The notes under the pieces are model-generated. The model worked only from the letters and a program-made list of their open reading frames with translations. It was not told where the DNA came from and searched no databases. The position numbers were made by a program, and so were the translations under genes. Shown in pieces: positions 61,601 to 64,000 of a stretch of DNA of 64,000 bases (position 1 is its first letter; each line of letters starts with the position of its first letter). The stretch is from Bryocella elongata (lineage in GTDB: Bacteria; Acidobacteriota; Terriglobia; Terriglobales; Acidobacteriaceae): the NCBI RefSeq assembly GCF_900108185.1, contig NZ_FNVA01000006.1:1-64000 (forward strand), read 5' to 3'.

Positions 61601-64000
61601 CAGAGGGACTCTCCATCCTGACTCACCACGCTACGCAGAGCGTCATGGCGGGCGATCACGGCATCGATCGCGAAGCGAAGGTCTGCTTCGCGAAGCGGGC
61701 CGTGCAGTCGGACCATCACCGACTCATTGAACGCGCAGTTGGCTTCCTGCCCCAGGGCAGCCGCAAGAAAGATCTCGCGCTGGGGCTCGGTGAGTGCTAC
61801 GTGCGACGGGGAAAATTCGGTCGCGGAGTCACCTTGGTCAGCCGCAGATAGTGACGAGGATTCCTTTGACGGAAGGACGCCGTGACTCTGCATCTCAAGG
61901 ATGGTCTCGCGGAAGGCCAGCTCTACTGCAGCGAGATCAGCGTCGGTGTGCGCGGAGGTGAGGAAGCATGGATAGCCTTCCTGGATGTGGATACCGCGGG
62001 CCCGCATCGCGTAGTAGAACAGCGTGCCTAGCGGAGTCTCGCCGGGGAATGTGAAGTAGAACCACGAGGCGAAGTGGTCGATGTGCAGAGGGACGCCGCG
62101 CTCCATGAGGAAGGCTCCGAGCGACTCCGAGATGGCCTTCGTCTTTGCGTTGAGTGTCTCCTGCAAAGATGGACCCTTCTGCTTAAGGTGCTGAAGCACG
62201 CTCTTAGCCGCAGCCATCGCCAACGGATGGCGCACAAATGTTCCGGCAAAAAAGGTGACGCCGACCTCCGGGATGGAGTCGTCGCCATAGTTCCACGAGC
62301 CGCCGTCGAGAGCGTCAAGATATTGCGCTTTGCCGGAGAGCACACCAATCGGATGTCCGCCGCCGATCACCTTGCCGTAGGTGCACATGTCGGCGCGGAT
62401 GCCGAGATACTCCTGTACGCCACCGGGCGCAACGCGGAAGCCGGTGACAACCTCATCGAGGATCATCGCGGCGCCATGCTGTTCGGTGACGCGGCGGACC
62501 TCGCGGATGAAGTCGAAGGGCTTGTTCTCGGGATGCCGCGTCTGCACGGGCTCGATGAGCACTGCTGCGATGTCATCTGCGTTGTTGCGGATGTACTCAA
62601 GTGCTTCGGGCGTGCCGTAGTCGAGCACGGTGATGTTCTTCACGTTGTCGAAGGGAATGCCGGGCGCGATGGGAGCGCTGCCACGCGGTGTCTTGCGGAT
62701 CAGCACCTCATCGAAGGTGCCGTGGTAGTCGCCGGAGAAGTACACCACGCGGTCGCGACCGGTAACGGTGCGAGCGACTCGGATTGCAGCCATCACGGCT
62801 TCGCTACCCGTATTGCAGAACGTCACACGTTCATTGCCGGTGAGGTCGCAGATGAGCTTCGCGACCTCTCCCGCGAGTGCGGACTGCGGCCCAATCGCGA
62901 CTCCGCGATCAAGCTGCTTCTTGGCTGCCTCAACGACAAACTCCGGCGAGTGACCAAACATGATGCAGCCATAGCCATTGACGATATCGATGTACTCGTT
63001 GCCGTCGATGTCCCACAAGCGTGAGCCCAGCGCACGGTCCGTGACCAGCGGATACACCATCTCCTTCCACTGCGGACGGAAGCCTGAAACCGCTCGGGGG
63101 TCAGCGAGGCGCAGACGATCCGCTGCAGTGCGCCGCTTTGACCCTGGCGTCTTCGCGGTGTAACGCGCAATCAGTGAATCGATGTAGTTGCGCTGCTGGG
63201 GAGTGATCTCCTGCGAGGCCCGTTGTGGCGGCCGGAACGAGCCATGCTTCGTATCCAGCGCGGTGGAAGCCTGCGTGGCGGGAGCCGACGTCTTCAACGG
63301 AGCGATTGGAGCGGGAGTGCCAACAGCGTTGGAAGGAAGCGAAGGGGAAACTCCGCCTGACTGGACAGCCGCCTGCAGGGCTGCCACTTGCTGGGCGAAC
63401 ATGGCAGAGAGAGCTACAACCTGGCTGGTAAAGAGCTGTTCGATCGCGGAGCCCGCAGCCTCCGGAGTAGGCACCGTGATCGCAGAGGTCGGCGCCGGAG
63501 CCGCAGGAACAGGCGAAGCTGCTACGATTTCGGGAGCCATCTGCTCATCGAGATGCTTCGCAATAGCAGCGATCGTCGAGAGTTGTTCCATGACTTGGCG
63601 CAGCGTGATCTTGACCTTGAAGCGTCGGCTGACTGCTAGCGTGGCCTGCGTAAGGAACAGGGAGTCGAGGCCAAGCTCGAGGAATGTGAGGTCATACTCC
63701 GCCGGTGCGATGTCCACCCCGCTGAGTTCAGTGAAGAGTGAAGCTGCTTCCTGCTGCAGCCGCTCAAAGCGAGCAGGGGCCAACTGCGGTTGCTGCGCGT
63801 CGCGTATTGCTGGCGTGGCATTAATCGAACTCATAGCTGGTGATGGTCCCTCGGACATAGGCGGCGCGGATGCCAGCTCGTTGATGCGAACCTGCGGCGC
63901 GGGCGGATCGACCCAATACAGCTTGCGTTGAAATGGATACGCAGGAAGTGAAACGCGACGGCGTGTCTCGGCCGCGTAGTAGCGATGGGGATCGACGGAG
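58642..64000 (-). CDS. Hybrid PKS-NRPS megasynthase (partial): AT end-ACP-aminotransferase-C-A-PCP
   Basis: The frame is open to the right edge. The first visible residues include RRRVSLPAYPFQRKLYWVD, the linker that follows a type-I PKS acyltransferase domain, so the gene starts outside the window; the ATG at 63858 is internal. Numbering from that Met: ACP with Ser66 in FLELGLDSLFLTQ; Pro/Ala-rich linker ~110-240; class-III PLP aminotransferase ~260-690 (WDIDGNEYIDIVNGYG, ILDEVVTGFRVAPGG, Lys496 in TYGKVIGGGHPIGV); condensation domain with HHIVLDG from H818; adenylation domain ~1190-1650 (YVIYTSGSTGKPKG at 1281, NVYGPTETTIWSS, YRTGDLARR, LPNTKVDRKAL); PCP with Ser1676 in FEMGADSLAIFR. The order ACP-AMT-C-A-PCP is that of microcystin McyE and iturin/mycosubtilin MycA, which make beta-amino acyl chains. 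Hand alignment of the A domain gives the specificity code DILQCGVIWK, nearest to glycine codes I know. Confidence 0.92.
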   Translation of the reverse strand, partial: SVDPHRYYAAETRRRVSLPAYPFQRKLYWVDPPAPQVRINELASAPPMSEGPSPAMSSINATPAIRDAQQPQLAPARFERLQQEAASLFTELSGVDIAPAEYDLTFLELGLDSLFLTQATLAVSRRFKVKITLRQVMEQLSTIAAIAKHLDEQMAPEIVAASPVPAAPAPTSAITVPTPEAAGSAIEQLFTSQVVALSAMFAQQVAALQAAVQSGGVSPSLPSNAVGTPAPIAPLKTSAPATQASTALDTKHGSFRPPQRASQEITPQQRNYIDSLIARYTAKTPGSKRRTAADRLRLADPRAVSGFRPQWKEMVYPLVTDRALGSRLWDIDGNEYIDIVNGYGCIMFGHSPEFVVEAAKKQLDRGVAIGPQSALAGEVAKLICDLTGNERVTFCNTGSEAVMAAIRVARTVTGRDRVVYFSGDYHGTFDEVLIRKTPRGSAPIAPGIPFDNVKNITVLDYGTPEALEYIRNNADDIAAVLIEPVQTRHPENKPFDFIREVRRVTEQHGAAMILDEVVTGFRVAPGGVQEYLGIRADMCTYGKVIGGGHPIGVLSGKAQYLDALDGGSWNYGDDSIPEVGVTFFAGTFVRHPLAMAAAKSVLQHLKQKGPSLQETLNAKTKAISESLGAFLMERGVPLHIDHFASWFYFTFPGETPLGTLFYYAMRARGIHIQEGYPCFLTSAHTDADLAAVELAFRETILEMQSHGVLPSKESSSLSAADQGDSATEFSPSHVALTEPQREIFLAAALGQEANCAFNESVMVRLHGPLREADLRFAIDAVIARHDALRSVVSQDGESLCIAPAYEGPVDWSDLTALGRDAQEQALRAYSEEDSRSPFDLHSGPLLRIMAFRLSAQSVALVLTGHHIVLDGWSANLLLEEIAAVYTNGSGGLRALAPLLSFSRYAAAQREREARGEFEANERYWVNKFEGRSPRLDLPTDRVRPLVKTYSGATYNGHIDADRYARLKKFSARNGCSLYVTLLAGFELLLHRLSGQQELVVGISTAAQALLEGESLVGHCVNYLPLLSELEPAESVLSHMKAARTVLLDAQEHQEFTYGSLLRRLKLEREPGRLPLIEVQFNLERVGDAANFDGLTAEINSQPKQFVNSDLFLNVIEQSDGLHFACDYNNTLFLESTIERWMGHWEQLLESMMQQPDATAAELAILTESEQSYLRNTWNQTAVDFGRFTDLPSIVTRHAALTATKVALECNGRKWTYVELDEYATLLAHRLVHEGLKPGELVGICIERSVEMAGALLAVMKAGGAYVPLDPKHPQDRLRGIVDDAGLKLLLTGRDPSIISNAKMLNITGPQPRVSDPLPAAIKSSDVAYVIYTSGSTGKPKGVAIPHGALMNLLHSMQREPGLSSDDVLIGVTTLAFDIAALEMFLPMLTGAKLVIATDEQVSNGGLLLDLAKRSDATVLQATPGLWRILIDAGWDTATPLKALCGGEALPRDLANQLIARSASVWNVYGPTETTIWSSATRVAAGDGPLRLGTPIANTQFHVLDDQLRLCPIGVTGELCIGGDGLAVGYWHREELTAERFVIAPSVNARIYRTGDLARRHADGAIELLGRTDFQVKIRGYRIELGEIEAVLATDDAVREAIVLARTEPGTDSTRLVAFLDAGQQHVDPQLSERVRRTAERELPSYMVPPTVLVLPEFPRLPNTKVDRKALLRMVDGTAGQAPKRDFVPPSTAEQTQLAAIWADVLKLKAVSVEESIFEMGADSLAIFRIAARAQREGLLVKASQIFEHRTVAAVCHALPKAELEAKPRGPARISAVPRERFKVTR

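Noticed and set aside
58642-63858. Treating ATG 63858 as the true start of the PKS-NRPS gene
   Set aside because: The frame continues upstream to the window edge with a clear PKS AT-linker (RRRVSLPAYPFQRKLYW), so this Met is internal.

Overview
The window is a high-GC bacterial chromosome segment with few gaps and many overlapping start/stop codons. The gene mix points to an acidobacterium of the Terriglobia (Acidobacteriaceae) type: an imuA-imuB-dnaE2 cassette, an ECF sigma factor beside a TPR-bearing Ser/Thr kinase, a CRTAC1/multiheme cytochrome operon, and a large EPS locus with a very long Wzc-like protein. This placement is inferred from gene content and style; there is no rRNA here to confirm it.

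Left part (0-35 kb) is a set of separate housekeeping and accessory modules. A decayed IS3-type transposase lies at the left edge. It is followed by the SOS-type mutagenesis cassette imuA-imuB-dnaE2 (0.7-6.7 kb), a secreted M14 carboxypeptidase, an ECF sigma factor/Ser-Thr kinase pair, ribosomal protein S1 (rpsA, minus), an MHS-family carboxylate transporter and a secreted CocE-type hydrolase. A response regulator and a MASE1 histidine kinase then face away from each other across two perfect inverted repeats. A minus-strand operon encodes a CRTAC1 protein, a five-heme cytochrome with TPRs, a small cytochrome c and a secreted N-acyl-D-amino-acid deacylase. It faces a GntR/LacI-like regulator with a perfect inverted repeat between them. 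After the regulator come a lone hypF and a membrane HD-GYP/GAF/degenerate-GGDEF protein.

Middle part (35-56 kb) is an exopolysaccharide locus: two GT2 enzymes, a Wzy/O-antigen-ligase-like polymerase, a Wza-like export protein, a 1771-residue Wzc/GumC-like protein with a pseudo-kinase domain and about 1,070 residues of disordered tail, a WecG/TagA glycosyltransferase fused to a STAS domain, two left-handed beta-helix acyltransferases, an acyltransferase-3 membrane protein and further GT2/GT4/GT8-like enzymes. A Sfp-type 4'-phosphopantetheinyl transferase sits inside it. I see no Wzx flippase and no initiating sugar-phosphate transferase in the window.

Right part (53.8 kb to the right edge, minus strand) is one tightly packed operon. 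It starts beyond the window with a hybrid PKS-NRPS whose visible part reads (end of AT)-ACP-aminotransferase-C-A-PCP, followed by a C-PCP-thioesterase protein without an adenylation domain. A GT8-like protein and a GT4 glycosyltransferase follow. Gaps between these genes are 6 bp, a 4-bp overlap and 1 bp. The layout predicts a beta-amino-acyl (possibly glycine-containing) product that may be glycosylated, with carrier proteins primed by the PPTase at 39 kb. This PKS-NRPS/glycosyltransferase operon joined to the EPS locus is the most interesting system in the window.
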